A stretch of 44,163 nt of DNA from CAYNLK01 sp964398055 (GCA_964398055.1 CAYNLK010000048.1:1-44163); one strand, 5' to 3'. Counted from the stretch's first letter, positions 1 through 7,966 are shown. Made by a program: numbers and translations. Notes: generated by a model not told the origin, from the sequence alone.

Positions 1-94
1 GCTTCGCGGTCCGTGAAAATCCGTGAGCTATTCTTATTTCCAATAAACTCTATTACTGATCACTGAAAACTATCTTATACCAGGAGAACGATGA

Positions 95-1714
95 ATGGAC
101 TCAGAGGTCAAGACACCAATTGCAGACAATGAAAATGCGTCGGAAGATGAATTGGCCGGTGTCAATGGACACCAGGCTTTGATTGAGGAATTAAAAAAAC
201 AGCGGGAAACCATCAAGCAGGGCGGTGGGGCCAAACGGATTGAAGCCCAACATGCCAAAGGTAAGCTCACCGCTCGCGAGCGGATTGCCAAACTCCTCGA
301 CGAAGGCACTTTTCAAGAAATTGGGCCCTTTATCACCCATCGCCATACCGATTTTGGCATGGACAAGAACAAGCATCCGGGTGATAGCGTGGTGACTGGC
401 TTCGGCAAGATCAACGGGCGCACGGTCTGCCTCTTTGCTCAAGATTTTACCCTACTGGGCGGCTCCTTTGGCGAGGTGCAGGGCCAGAAAGTGGCCAAAG
501 CGATGGATTTGGCTATGGAAGCAGGTGTGCCCTTTATTGGTCTGAACGACTCTGGCGGGGCCCGCATCCAGGAAGGGGTCTACAGCCTGGGCGCCTACGC
601 CGAGGTATTCTGGCGCAACACCCAGGCCAGCGGGGTCATTCCCCAGATCAGCGTGATTCTGGGGCCGTGTGCGGGGGGAGCCGTGTATTCGCCCGGCCTG
701 ACCGATTTCATCTTTATGGCCAATCAAACCAGCAACATGTTCATCACCGGCCCGGAGGTCATCAAAACGGTCACCGGTGAAGAGGTGGATTTTGAAACAC
801 TGGGCGGGGCGATGACCCACAGTTCCAGGAGCGGTGTGGCTCACTTTGTGGGAGCTGACGAGGCCAACACCCTGAGCTTAGTACGGACACTGCTCACCTA
901 TCTGCCCTCCAATAATGTCGAACCGCCTCCGGCAATCCAGCCTACGGACGACCCCTGGCGGATGGACCCTGAGTTGAACTCGCTTGTTCCCACCGACCCC
1001 AACGAAGCTTATGATATGCATACTGTCATCAACAAGATCTTCGATCTCGGCAGCTTTTTTGAAGTTCATCAGAACTTTGCCCAGAACGCCATTGTCGGCT
1101 TGGCCCGCTTGCATGGTCAGGTGGTCGGGGTGTCGGCTAACCAGCCGATGACCCTGGCCGGCGTCATCGATATCGACGCTTCTGACAAGATTGCCCGTTT
1201 CGTCCGTTTCTGCGATGCCTTCAACATCCCGGTCATCACCCTAGCCGATACACCCGGCTTCATGCCCGGCCTGACCCAGGAATATGGCGGCATCATCCGG
1301 CACGGGGCCAAAATCATCTACGCCTATTCCGAAGCTACCGTACCCAAGATCACGGTCAACGTGCGGAAAGGCTACGGAGGCGCCTACATTGTGATGGGCA
1401 GCAAGTTTCTACGGGCCGATCTTGTCTACGCCTGGCCTACCACCGAGATTGCCGTGATGGGGGCTGAAGGCGCGGTCAATATTCTGTACAGTAAGCAACT
1501 GAAAGGGGTGGAAGATGCCGCGGCCGAACGGGCCCGCCTGGTCAAAGAATATCGCGATAAGTTTTCAACACCCTATACTTCGGCTGCGGCCGGCTATGTT
1601 GACGACATCCTGGTGCCGGCAGAGACGCGGCCGCGTCTGATTGCCGCGTTGGAGTTATTGCGCAACAAACAGGCCAGCCTGCCTCCCAAGAAACACGGCA
1701 ACAGCCCAATGTAA
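95..1714 (+). CDS. mmdA: Methylmalonyl-CoA decarboxylase alpha subunit (carboxyltransferase)
   Basis: Biotin-dependent carboxyltransferase of the PccB/MmdA family, 539 aa (family about 510-540). It would move the carboxyl group of an acyl-CoA, probably (S)-methylmalonyl-CoA, onto the biotin of the carrier protein encoded two genes downstream. Crotonase-fold signatures are visible: GLNDSGGARIQEGV near residue 150 and GPCAGGAVYSP near 190 form the first oxyanion region; DTPGFMPGLTQE near 385 and the following GGAYIVMGSK form the second. The ATG at 95 has AGGAG at 82-86, eight bases upstream. The adjacent OadG-like, BCCP and OadB-like genes, with no biotin carboxylase gene, argue for a Na+-pumping decarboxylase rather than an ATP-dependent carboxylase. 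Methylmalonyl-CoA is preferred over glutaconyl-CoA because GcdA is longer (about 587 aa) and because prpBCD lies downstream. The substrate is an inference. Confidence 0.87.
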   Translation: MDSEVKTPIADNENASEDELAGVNGHQALIEELKKQRETIKQGGGAKRIEAQHAKGKLTARERIAKLLDEGTFQEIGPFITHRHTDFGMDKNKHPGDSVVTGFGKINGRTVCLFAQDFTLLGGSFGEVQGQKVAKAMDLAMEAGVPFIGLNDSGGARIQEGVYSLGAYAEVFWRNTQASGVIPQISVILGPCAGGAVYSPGLTDFIFMANQTSNMFITGPEVIKTVTGEEVDFETLGGAMTHSSRSGVAHFVGADEANTLSLVRTLLTYLPSNNVEPPPAIQPTDDPWRMDPELNSLVPTDPNEAYDMHTVINKIFDLGSFFEVHQNFAQNAIVGLARLHGQVVGVSANQPMTLAGVIDIDASDKIARFVRFCDAFNIPVITLADTPGFMPGLTQEYGGIIRHGAKIIYAYSEATVPKITVNVRKGYGGAYIVMGSKFLRADLVYAWPTTEIAVMGAEGAVNILYSKQLKGVEDAAAERARLVKEYRDKFSTPYTSAAAGYVDDILVPAETRPRLIAALELLRNKQASLPPKKHGNSPM

Positions 1715-1750
1715 CCCGGCTTCGGCCTGTAGATTCGTGGAGATAAGCAA

Positions 1751-2116
1751 GTGTCCAGTCAAATTATGCAAGGTTTGATCCTTAGTGTTGTCGGAATTAG
1801 CTTAACTTTTCTGGCCCTGGGTATTCTCATCCTGCTGATGATCTTGCTCGAGCGCCTGTTTCGAGACAAAGCAGCAACGACGGCGACTGAAACCATTCCG
1901 GCCCAAAGCCCACCGGTCAGATCAACGGAACCAAAGACTGCCGATGAAGAAATCGTTGCCGTGATCGCCGCGGCGCTGGTCTATGTACGCTCCCCGGCAA
2001 TAGGTAAAGATGGGCTAGGCGCCACGCTGGCAAGCGGCCCCAGTCGCTGGTGGTTTGCCGGTAGAACCCAACAAAATTCGGCCCATGCTTTGAAAATCAA
2101 CCGATGGAGAAACTAG
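1751..2116 (+). CDS. mmdD: OadG-like small membrane subunit of the Na+-pumping decarboxylase
   Basis: A 121-aa protein with one N-terminal transmembrane helix (about residues 5-33, rich in Leu, Ile and Gly) followed by a short basic stretch and a polar tail. This matches the oxaloacetate/methylmalonyl-CoA decarboxylase gamma/delta family, which tethers the alpha subunit to the beta channel. In the tail, EEIVAVIAAALVYV resembles the conserved OadG/MmdD C-terminal helix. The start is GTG at 1751 with GGAG at 1739-1742. It sits between alpha and the biotin carrier, the order known from Veillonella mmdA-D-E-C-B; no mmdE counterpart is seen. Its stop is two bases before the preferred start of the next gene, suggesting translational coupling. 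Confidence 0.75.
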   Translation: MSSQIMQGLILSVVGISLTFLALGILILLMILLERLFRDKAATTATETIPAQSPPVRSTEPKTADEEIVAVIAAALVYVRSPAIGKDGLGATLASGPSRWWFAGRTQQNSAHALKINRWRN

Positions 2117-2118
2117 CT

Positions 2119-2568
2119 ATGAGCACGCGCAAGTTAAAACTAACAGTAAACGGCAAACCCTACACCGTCGAAGTCGGCAGCCTGTCTGAGAGTCCGGTCA
2201 CCGTGACTGTCAACGGGCAAGCCTATCTGGTTGAAATAAGTGGTACGGAATCGGCCGGGTTCGTTCCGCCGGCTGCACCGGCCATGATGGCTCGAACAGT
2301 AACGGCCGCGCCAGTGACTACGCCGGCCGCAGCTACTCCACCGATTGGCGCGGGTTCAAATATCATCACAGCGCCTATGCCCGGCCTCATCCTCGACGTT
2401 TACGTAAAAGCCGGCGATCAAGTCTACGCCGGGCAAGAAGTTTGCTCTTTGGAAGCTATGAAGATGAAGAACGCCATCCGTGTGGCTCGCTCCGGCGTGG
2501 TGGCTTCTGTGGCGGTACAAGAAGGGCAAAAAGTGGCTTACGGCCAAACCCTGGTCATCCTTGAGTGA
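2119..2568 (+). CDS. mmdC: Biotin carboxyl carrier protein of the decarboxylase (gamma subunit)
   Basis: A 149-aa biotinyl carrier. The N-terminal part (1-45) is a small beta domain, followed by an Ala/Pro/Thr-rich flexible linker (about 48-82) and a C-terminal biotinyl-lipoyl domain containing EAMKM with the biotin-accepting Lys near residue 115. This layout is typical of MmdC/GcdC and OadA C-terminal regions. An in-frame ATG at 2104 would overlap the previous gene. The ATG at 2119 is preferred because GGAG at 2106-2109 lies nine bases upstream and the protein then starts with the expected MSTRKLKLTVNGK beta strand. It carries CO2 from the alpha subunit to the membrane beta subunit. Confidence 0.87.
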   Translation: MSTRKLKLTVNGKPYTVEVGSLSESPVTVTVNGQAYLVEISGTESAGFVPPAAPAMMARTVTAAPVTTPAAATPPIGAGSNIITAPMPGLILDVYVKAGDQVYAGQEVCSLEAMKMKNAIRVARSGVVASVAVQEGQKVAYGQTLVILE

Positions 2569-2575
2569 GGCGGCG

Positions 2576-3700
2576 ATGGATTTTGATAATCTCCTGCAAA
2601 TTCTCTCCGCCCCTACGTTCCTAACCTGGAAAATGGTGGTGATGATAATTGCCGGCGGGGTGCTTATTTACCTGGGCATCGCCAAAGATTATGAGCCGGT
2701 TTTGCTCATCCCCATCGGTTTTGGAGCCATTTTGACCAATCTACCGTTGACCCCCATCAGTAGCTCAGAAGGACTGCTTGGGATTCTGTATGAAGTGGGC
2801 GTGGTCACCGAACTATTTCCCTTGCTGATCTTTATTGGCGTGGGAGCTATGACCGATTTTGGCCCCCTCCTGGAGAATCCCAAAATGGCCCTCCTGGGCG
2901 CGGCCGGTCAATTAGGTATTTTTGCCACCCTGATGCTGGCCCTGCTCCTCGGTTTTAATCTGAATGAAGCGGCTTCTATCGGCATCATCGGGGCCATCGA
3001 CGGGCCAACCTCAATCTACGTCTCATCCAAGTTAGCGCCGCACCTCTTGGGGCCAATTGCCGTGGCGGCCTACAGCTATATGTCGTTGGTCCCCATCATT
3101 CAGCCGCCAGTTATGCGCTTTATGACAACCGAGGCCGAACGTACGGTTAGAATGCCGTATTCGCAACAAGAGGTGTCCAAAACCACTCGCATTCTGTTTC
3201 CAATTGTTGTGACAATCGTAATCTCGCTCATTGCGCCGGTGGCCTCACCTCTGATTGCCACGCTGATGTTTGGCAACCTTCTGCGCGAGTCTTTGGTGGT
3301 GGATCGGCTGGCGCGAGCGGCCCAAAATGAACTGGCCAACGTCACCACTATGTTTCTGGGCTTGGCTATTGGCAGCACCATGGTTGGTGAAAAGTTTATC
3401 ACCGTAGACACCATCCTGATCCTGGGCATTGGCCTGCTGGCCTTTGTATTAGACACAATGGGCGGCGTCTTTTTTGGCAAGGTGATGTACGTTTTGTCCA
3501 ATAAAAAGTTCAATCCACTCATCGGCGCGGCCGGGATCAGTGCTTTTCCGATGTCGGCCCGGGTAGTGCAGCGAGTTGGCCAGGAGTTCGATCAACAGAA
3601 CTTCCTGCTGATGCACGCTATGGGCGCTAACACCGCCGGCCAGCTTGGCAGTGTGGTAGCCGGCAGCGTGGTGCTGTCGCTGCTGATAGGTTCATATTAA
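2576..3700 (+). CDS. mmdB: Na+-translocating decarboxylase beta subunit
   Basis: A 374-aa polytopic membrane protein of the OadB/MmdB/GcdB family (usual length 370-435). It decarboxylates carboxybiotin and couples this to Na+ export. Hydrophobic segments run throughout. Family landmarks are LPLTPIS near residue 56, GVGAMTDFGPLLENP near 88-102, and IDGPTSIYVSSKLAP near 141 with the conserved Asp of the channel (Asp203 in Klebsiella OadB). The usual GGADGPT motif reads GAIDGPT here. The C-terminal GANTAGQLGSVVAGS is also conserved. The start is ATG 2576 with GAGG at 2567-2570; a longer frame begins inside the previous gene but has no ribosome site. It is separated from mmdC by 7 bases, so the four genes form one operon. 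Confidence 0.9.
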   Translation: MDFDNLLQILSAPTFLTWKMVVMIIAGGVLIYLGIAKDYEPVLLIPIGFGAILTNLPLTPISSSEGLLGILYEVGVVTELFPLLIFIGVGAMTDFGPLLENPKMALLGAAGQLGIFATLMLALLLGFNLNEAASIGIIGAIDGPTSIYVSSKLAPHLLGPIAVAAYSYMSLVPIIQPPVMRFMTTEAERTVRMPYSQQEVSKTTRILFPIVVTIVISLIAPVASPLIATLMFGNLLRESLVVDRLARAAQNELANVTTMFLGLAIGSTMVGEKFITVDTILILGIGLLAFVLDTMGGVFFGKVMYVLSNKKFNPLIGAAGISAFPMSARVVQRVGQEFDQQNFLLMHAMGANTAGQLGSVVAGSVVLSLLIGSY

Positions 3701-3732
3701 CCGCAGTTGATCACCCATCTAAGGAGGGGTTA

Positions 3733-4701
3733 GTGGCAGACAAAATCATAGAATTGGCCCAGGCGGCTGCCCTCGTCCCCGATGGCGCAACCGTCTCGTT
3801 TGGTGGTTTTACCACGCAGCGCCACCCAATGGCTTTTGTCTATGAACTTATCCGGCTAAGGCGACGCAACCTCTACCTGTTCGGCCATTCACCCGGCGGG
3901 GATTGGGATATTCTCATTGGCGCCGGTTGTGTCAAGCGAGTGGAGCTGGCCTATGAAGCCGACGAGACCTTCAACACGGTTGGCCCCCGCTGGCGCCTGG
4001 CCGTTGAACGGGGTGAGATCGAGTGGGAAGATTACAGCAACTTTTCAATGGTGGCCCGTTTCACAGCCGGAGCGATGGGCATTCCGTTTATGCCCACCCG
4101 CAGTTTGCTCGGCAGCGATGTGGTCAATCAGCAAGCTTTGACCGATGACCAGCGACAAGCTGACCCCCGCACTTCGCCCAAAAAGTTACACGTTATGGAG
4201 TCGCCCTTTAACCCCCAAGACCGGGTGGTATTGGTTCCGGCTATCCACACCGATTTCGCCGTGCTGCACGTTCAGAAAGCAACTCCTAATGGAGCCATCA
4301 GGATTGAGGGCCAAACTTTTGGGGATGTGCAGCAGGCCCTTTGCGCCGATACCGTTATTGTAACCGCCGAGGAGATTGTGGCGGAGGAACTGCTGCGCCA
4401 GGAACCGGAGCGAAATCCGCTGCCTTATTTTGTGGTAAACTATGTTTGCCATGTACCCTATGGAGCACATCCTTACGCCGTATTCAACTACTACGATTAC
4501 GACCCGCGCCAATTAAAACTCTATCACGACAGCGCCAGAGACAAGGCAGCTTTTCAGCAGTACCTGGAAAAATTTGTGTACGGCGTCAAGAGCCACGCTG
4601 ATTATCTGGAAGCAGTCGGCGGCGCCGCCAGACTCGCCAGCCTGAAAGCCGACTCGGCCTACGGTTACCGGCCAGATTTAATCCGGCGGAGCGTGGAGTA
4701 A
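3733..4701 (+). CDS. gctA: Glutaconate CoA-transferase-like subunit A
   Basis: A family I CoA-transferase subunit of the GctA type, 322 aa (usual about 320). Visible family features are the N-terminal VPDGATVSFGGF glycine-rich turn, EDYSNFSMVARFTAGAMGIPF around 99-119, PTRSLLGSDV just after, and a conserved NPQDRVVLVPAIHTDFA strand near 157. The GTG start at 3733 has a near-perfect AAGGAGG at 3721-3727. It overlaps the subunit B gene by one base (TAATG). In Acidaminococcus, gctAB lies next to the glutaconyl-CoA decarboxylase genes, so placement after a Na+ decarboxylase is a known theme. The actual acyl-CoA is unknown. The partner lacks the catalytic Glu (see subunit B), so a hydrolase related to mycobacterial IpdAB is an alternative. 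Confidence 0.75.
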   Translation: MADKIIELAQAAALVPDGATVSFGGFTTQRHPMAFVYELIRLRRRNLYLFGHSPGGDWDILIGAGCVKRVELAYEADETFNTVGPRWRLAVERGEIEWEDYSNFSMVARFTAGAMGIPFMPTRSLLGSDVVNQQALTDDQRQADPRTSPKKLHVMESPFNPQDRVVLVPAIHTDFAVLHVQKATPNGAIRIEGQTFGDVQQALCADTVIVTAEEIVAEELLRQEPERNPLPYFVVNYVCHVPYGAHPYAVFNYYDYDPRQLKLYHDSARDKAAFQQYLEKFVYGVKSHADYLEAVGGAARLASLKADSAYGYRPDLIRRSVE

Positions 4702-5471
4702 TGACCGAGCAGAATTACACCTTGACCGAGTTAATGACCGTCGCCGCGGCCCGTGAAATAAAAGACGGCGATATTGTTTTTGCCGGCACCGGTCTACCGA
4801 TGCTGGGTGTAATGTTGGCCCAGCAAACCCATGCCCCCAATTGCGTCATCATTTTTCAAGCCGGTACGGTCGATAGCCAACTGGCCCACCTGCCGATGTC
4901 GGTAGGCGATCCGCGCAATATGCGCCGGGCAGCCACCGCGGCCGGGCTGAACGAAGTTTTTTCCTACATGTTGCAGGCCGGGCGGGTGGATGTGGGCTTT
5001 TTGAGTGGGGCGCAAGTTGATCGCTTTGGCAATATCAACAGCACCTCGATTGGGCTAGACCCCCGCCATCCCCAGGTGCGCTTCTCCGGCAGCGGTGGGG
5101 CCTGCGACATCGCTTGCCTGGCCCAGCGCACTATTATCATCGCCCGGCATGAAAAGCGACGTTTCCCCGAAAAGGTCGATTACATCACCAGTCCGGGCTG
5201 GCTAGACGGTGGCGACAGCCGGCAAAAAGCCGGCCTGGTTCGGGGTGGACCAGCGGTTGTGGTGACAACCAAAGGGGTGATGCGTTTCCGGCCTGATACC
5301 AAAGCGATGTACCTGGCCAGCTACCATCCTGGCCTTACGCCCCAGCAGGTGGCCGACGATACCGGCTTCCCGCTCGACATTGGCGAGGCCACTGCAACGG
5401 CTGTGCCCACTGCTGACGAACTGCACATCCTTCGCCAGGTAGTTGACCCGGAAAGAGTTTTCTTGAAATAA
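4701..5471 (+). CDS. gctB: Glutaconate CoA-transferase-like subunit B, catalytic Glu replaced by Gln
   Basis: A 256-aa partner of the preceding gene, very close in pattern to Acidaminococcus GctB over its whole length: FAGTGLPMLG near 27-36, GAQVDRFGNINSTSIG near 98-113, GSGGACDIA near 130, HEKRRFPEKVDYITSPGW near 150-167, and the DPERVFLK end. In GctB the CoA ester is carried on Glu54 within the motif ESG. Here the aligned position is Gln53 in FQAG (codon CAA at 4857-4859), one base away from GAA. Everything around the site is conserved, so this is either a changed reaction, a loss of function, or a base-calling error. The start ATG overlaps the gctA stop. It is the last gene before a palindromic intergenic stretch. 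Confidence 0.75.
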   Translation: MTEQNYTLTELMTVAAAREIKDGDIVFAGTGLPMLGVMLAQQTHAPNCVIIFQAGTVDSQLAHLPMSVGDPRNMRRAATAAGLNEVFSYMLQAGRVDVGFLSGAQVDRFGNINSTSIGLDPRHPQVRFSGSGGACDIACLAQRTIIIARHEKRRFPEKVDYITSPGWLDGGDSRQKAGLVRGGPAVVVTTKGVMRFRPDTKAMYLASYHPGLTPQQVADDTGFPLDIGEATATAVPTADELHILRQVVDPERVFLK

Positions 5472-5481
5472 TCCGCCTCGG

Positions 5482-5532
5482 GTGCGTCCCAAAATTTGGG
5501 ACGCACAGGGGGGAACGGGGGGACACCCCCCG
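5482..5532. repeat. Two adjacent palindromes after the decarboxylase operon
   Basis: The first palindrome has exact 12-base arms GTGCGTCCCAAA (5482-5493) and its complement (5495-5506) around one base. The second has arms CGGGGGG (5516-5522) and CCCCCCG (5526-5532) with a 3-base loop. Neither is followed by a clear T-run, so they are better described as intergenic palindromes than as a classical intrinsic terminator. They could still form a strong hairpin that ends or stabilises the decarboxylase mRNA. The 11-mer CGGGTGCGTCC at 5479-5489 recurs at 40584-40594. Confidence 0.6.
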
Positions 5533-5580
5533 AAATCCCCCCGATCTGTCCTAAAATCTGGGGCAGACCCATCCGCCTCT

Positions 5581-5608
5581 TTGACAATGTCTCTGCTTCT
5601 GCTACAAT
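5581..5608 (+). promoter_or_regulatory. Sigma70-type promoter for the small membrane protein pair
   Basis: A perfect TTGACA at 5581-5586, a 16-base spacer and TACAAT at 5603-5608 (5/6 match) lie upstream of the ATG at 5646. The predicted transcript would start near 5615 and give a leader of about 30 bases with GGGAG at 5632-5636. This separates the following genes from the decarboxylase operon. Confidence 0.65.
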
Positions 5609-5645
5609 GTTGCTGGGGGGAATGCTTGCACGGGAGTAGGTCGCA

Positions 5646-5948
5646 ATGACCAACACAGCGGATCAAACCAAAAATTTATGGCAGCGGCTGAACGGACCAC
5701 TCAAAGTTGGTCTGTTTTTTGCGTTGTTAGGGATTGTTTTGACCATTATCGGCATCTTTCGGGATCCCACCACCCCGGTGACGGCCTGGTCGCTGGGGGT
5801 GGGAAGTCTCATTTCCGGGCTAACCTGGGGACTGGTGAGTTGGGCTATCGCCACGGCCGCCGTCGAGGTAGAAGATGACGTTCGCCAGGCAGAAATAGCC
5901 GCGGTTGCCGCCGAACCTTCGACTACTCCGCCCGATGAGTCGGCTTAA
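5646..5948 (+). CDS. Small two-helix membrane protein, unknown function
   Basis: A 100-aa protein with two hydrophobic segments (about residues 20-38 and 50-73) joined by a short loop, ending in an acidic, Ala-rich cytoplasmic tail (EVEDDVRQAEIAAVAAE). No catalytic motif is visible and I do not recognise the family. The start ATG 5646 has GGGAG nine bases upstream and its own strong promoter at 5581-5608. The gene overlaps the next one by 14 bases, implying coupled translation of two membrane proteins, perhaps subunits of one small complex. Neighbours suggest a link with the propionate or Na+ pump genes, but that is only positional. Confidence 0.6.
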   Translation: MTNTADQTKNLWQRLNGPLKVGLFFALLGIVLTIIGIFRDPTTPVTAWSLGVGSLISGLTWGLVSWAIATAAVEVEDDVRQAEIAAVAAEPSTTPPDESA

Positions 5949-6318
5949 AGTCACTGCCAGCGGTTCCATTGGCCTGATTGGGGCCGTTATTTTGACGACT
6001 CTCTGCCTCTTAATTGCTCAGTGGTGGCTGCCAATTCTGCTCAGCTCATCTCTCTTGGTGACGGCGCTATTTCTGTTTCTGATCGTCTTTTCCATAGCCG
6101 AAATTCCGGTGATGATCTTGGGTATCCGCCGGATTGCGGCCAGCGCCAATCCCAAAGCCAGGTATCTGGCCCTCCTGACAACCGCAGGTTACGTTTTCTT
6201 TGGCGCGGTCTACGCCGCCCCGTTTATTCTACTGACGGGTCGAGTGGGGTTAGGAGTAACCCTGGCCGGCTTGAGTGTCGTTCGCTTCATAACTGCCCTA
6301 ATTTTTTTGCCTCGTTAG
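5935..6318 (+). CDS. Small four-helix membrane protein, unknown function
   Basis: A 127-aa, very hydrophobic protein with about four membrane segments (near residues 12-30, 35-57, 72-92 and 98-120). A conserved family was not recognised. The ATG at 5935 lies within the end of the previous gene (14-base overlap) and gives a product starting MSRLKVTASG. An upstream in-frame ATG at 5905 is less likely because it overlaps more and adds a non-membrane extension. It is probably cotranscribed with the 100-aa membrane protein and may assemble with it. Nothing in it points to an enzyme. Confidence 0.55.
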   Translation: MSRLKVTASGSIGLIGAVILTTLCLLIAQWWLPILLSSSLLVTALFLFLIVFSIAEIPVMILGIRRIAASANPKARYLALLTTAGYVFFGAVYAAPFILLTGRVGLGVTLAGLSVVRFITALIFLPR

Positions 6319-6358
6319 CAGCTTGTCGGGGAGAGGTTGCAATGGGTTCAAAAGAGCC

Positions 6359-6416
6359 GGAGTCGAGGCTTTAGCCGGTTAAAAATACAGCATTTTCCGG
6401 CTAAGGCCTCGACTCC
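6359..6416. repeat. Long imperfect hairpin between membrane protein and pentapeptide gene
   Basis: A 20-base arm at 6359-6378 pairs with 6397-6416 with a single T.G wobble. Inside the loop, AAAAT (6382-6386) can pair with ATTTT (6392-6396), giving an extended hairpin. No T-run follows on the plus strand. It lies in the 191-base gap between genes and may be a transcript-end structure or a copy of a dispersed palindromic element. Confidence 0.6.
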
Positions 6417-6509
6417 AGAAATCTATCCTGCTGCTATCTACCTCGGGCTTGATGAGTTGGTCCAGAGATGAACTCAGCTAAACCAGATCAGCAAAAAGGA
6501 ACCTGGCAG

Positions 6510-7037
6510 ATGAAACTTGAAGAAATCAACCAGATGATTGAAGCAGCCCGGCACAAAGGCGAAACGCCGGATTTGCGGCGGCTGAACCTGGAAAAAGCAA
6601 ACCTGAGTGGGGCCGATTTGAGCGGGGTCAATCTAGGTTATGCCAATCTAAGCCGGGCCACTTTGTGGGGCACTAATTTTGAAAAGAGCAACCTGACCGG
6701 AGTGGATCTGCGCAAAGCCGATTTGAAAGGGGCTTCCCTCAGAAACGCTAACCTGTTGGGCGCTAACCTGGCCAAAGCCAAGCTGGCCGGGGCAGATCTG
6801 CTGGAAGCCAGCCTGCGCAACGCCAATCTCAGCGACGCCGATTTGCGCGGGGCCAGCCTGACTGAGTCGTCAATGCGGGGAGCCGGGCTGGTAGTAGCCA
6901 ACCTCCATCGAGCCGACCTGGAAGGCGCCAACCTGATTCGGGCCGATTTGCGGGGGGCGCAAGTTACCGATGAACAACTTCGCCAGGCCAAAAGCCTCAA
7001 AGGGGCAGTTATGCCAGACGGCTCAATCCATCCCTAA
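6510..7037 (+). CDS. Pentapeptide-repeat protein
   Basis: A protein of about 175 aa built almost wholly from A(D/N)LxX repeats, from about residue 20 to 155 (for example ANLSGADLSGVNLGYANLSR). Such proteins fold as a right-handed quadrilateral beta helix; some mimic DNA and protect gyrase, but most have no known role. A short N-terminal helix (MKLEEINQMIEAARHKGE) precedes the repeats and a short tail follows. ATG 6510 is preferred, with AAAGGA at 6495-6500. An in-frame ATG at 6468 would add 14 residues but has a weak ribosome site. The gene lies just before prpB in the same direction; a metabolic link is not evident. Confidence 0.8.
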   Translation: MKLEEINQMIEAARHKGETPDLRRLNLEKANLSGADLSGVNLGYANLSRATLWGTNFEKSNLTGVDLRKADLKGASLRNANLLGANLAKAKLAGADLLEASLRNANLSDADLRGASLTESSMRGAGLVVANLHRADLEGANLIRADLRGAQVTDEQLRQAKSLKGAVMPDGSIHP

Positions 7038-7069
7038 ATAGAATCGCAAGGGGGGTAGTTTCACAACCG

Positions 7070-7966
7070 ATGACTGCAACAACCTCTGCCGGGGCGCGTT
7101 TTCGCGCCGCGATGGCTGAAGAATCTCCCCTACAAGTTGTAGGCACCATCAACGCTTACACCGCTTTGTTAGCCCAAAAAGTCGGTTTCCGGGCTATCTA
7201 CCTCTCCGGAGCCGGGGTTGCTAACGCTTCCTTCGGCCTGCCTGACCTCGGACTGACCAGCCTGAACGACGTGACCGAGGAGACGCGCCGTATCACCGCC
7301 GCCGCCAACTTGCCCCTGCTGGTAGACGCCGACACCGGCTGGGGCGCGGCTTTGATGATCGCCCGCGCCGTGCGAGAATTGACCCGCGCCGGCGCGGCCG
7401 GGCTGCACCTTGAAGACCAGGTTCAGGCCAAACGGTGCGGCCACCGGCCGGGCAAAGCCCTGGTCTCCGCAACGGAGATGGTCGATCGCCTCAAGGCCGC
7501 GGTCGATGGCCGAACGGATGACCAGTTCATCATTATGGCTCGCACCGACGCCCACGCCGTTGAGGGCCTGGCGGCCGCCATTGAGCGCGCTCAGCAGTAT
7601 GTAGCCGCCGGCGCCGATATGATTTTTGCCGAAGCTCTGACCACGCTCGATGAATATAGGCAGTTTACGGCCGCCGTCGACGCGCCGGTGCTGGCCAATC
7701 TAACCGAATTCGGCCAAACGCCGTTGTTTACGGTTGAAGAGTTACGGCAGGTGGGGGTCAGATTGGTGCTCTATCCGCTGTCGGCCTTTCGGGCGATGAG
7801 CGCAGCCGCGCTCAAAGTTTACACCACCCTGCGCCGGGAGGGCACTCAAGAACCGGTCATGGGGTTAATGCAAAGCCGGGCCGAACTGTACGAAGTCCTG
7901 GGCTACCACACCTTTGAACAAAAACTCGATGAGTTATTTGCAAAAGAGGAGGAGAATAAACGATGA
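7070..7966 (+). CDS. prpB: 2-Methylisocitrate lyase
   Basis: A 298-aa member of the isocitrate lyase/PEP mutase superfamily, the usual PrpB length. It cleaves 2-methylisocitrate to pyruvate and succinate. The catalytic loop KRCGH is at residues 121-125, with the metal-binding DADTGWG near 86-92 and LEDQ near 114. The start is ATG 7070; the G-rich AAGGGGGGT upstream is at a somewhat long spacing of about 13 bases. The stop overlaps the prpC start (ATGA). The order prpB-prpC-prpD is that of proteobacterial propionate operons. An oxaloacetate-hydrolase-like or PEP mutase role is less likely given the neighbours. Confidence 0.88.
   Translation: MTATTSAGARFRAAMAEESPLQVVGTINAYTALLAQKVGFRAIYLSGAGVANASFGLPDLGLTSLNDVTEETRRITAAANLPLLVDADTGWGAALMIARAVRELTRAGAAGLHLEDQVQAKRCGHRPGKALVSATEMVDRLKAAVDGRTDDQFIIMARTDAHAVEGLAAAIERAQQYVAAGADMIFAEALTTLDEYRQFTAAVDAPVLANLTEFGQTPLFTVEELRQVGVRLVLYPLSAFRAMSAAALKVYTTLRREGTQEPVMGLMQSRAELYEVLGYHTFEQKLDELFAKEEENKR

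Noticed and set aside
5646..6318. Holin/antiholin or toxin role for the two small membrane proteins
   Set aside because: Size and overlap are suggestive, but there are no phage genes, lysis genes or characteristic motifs nearby.
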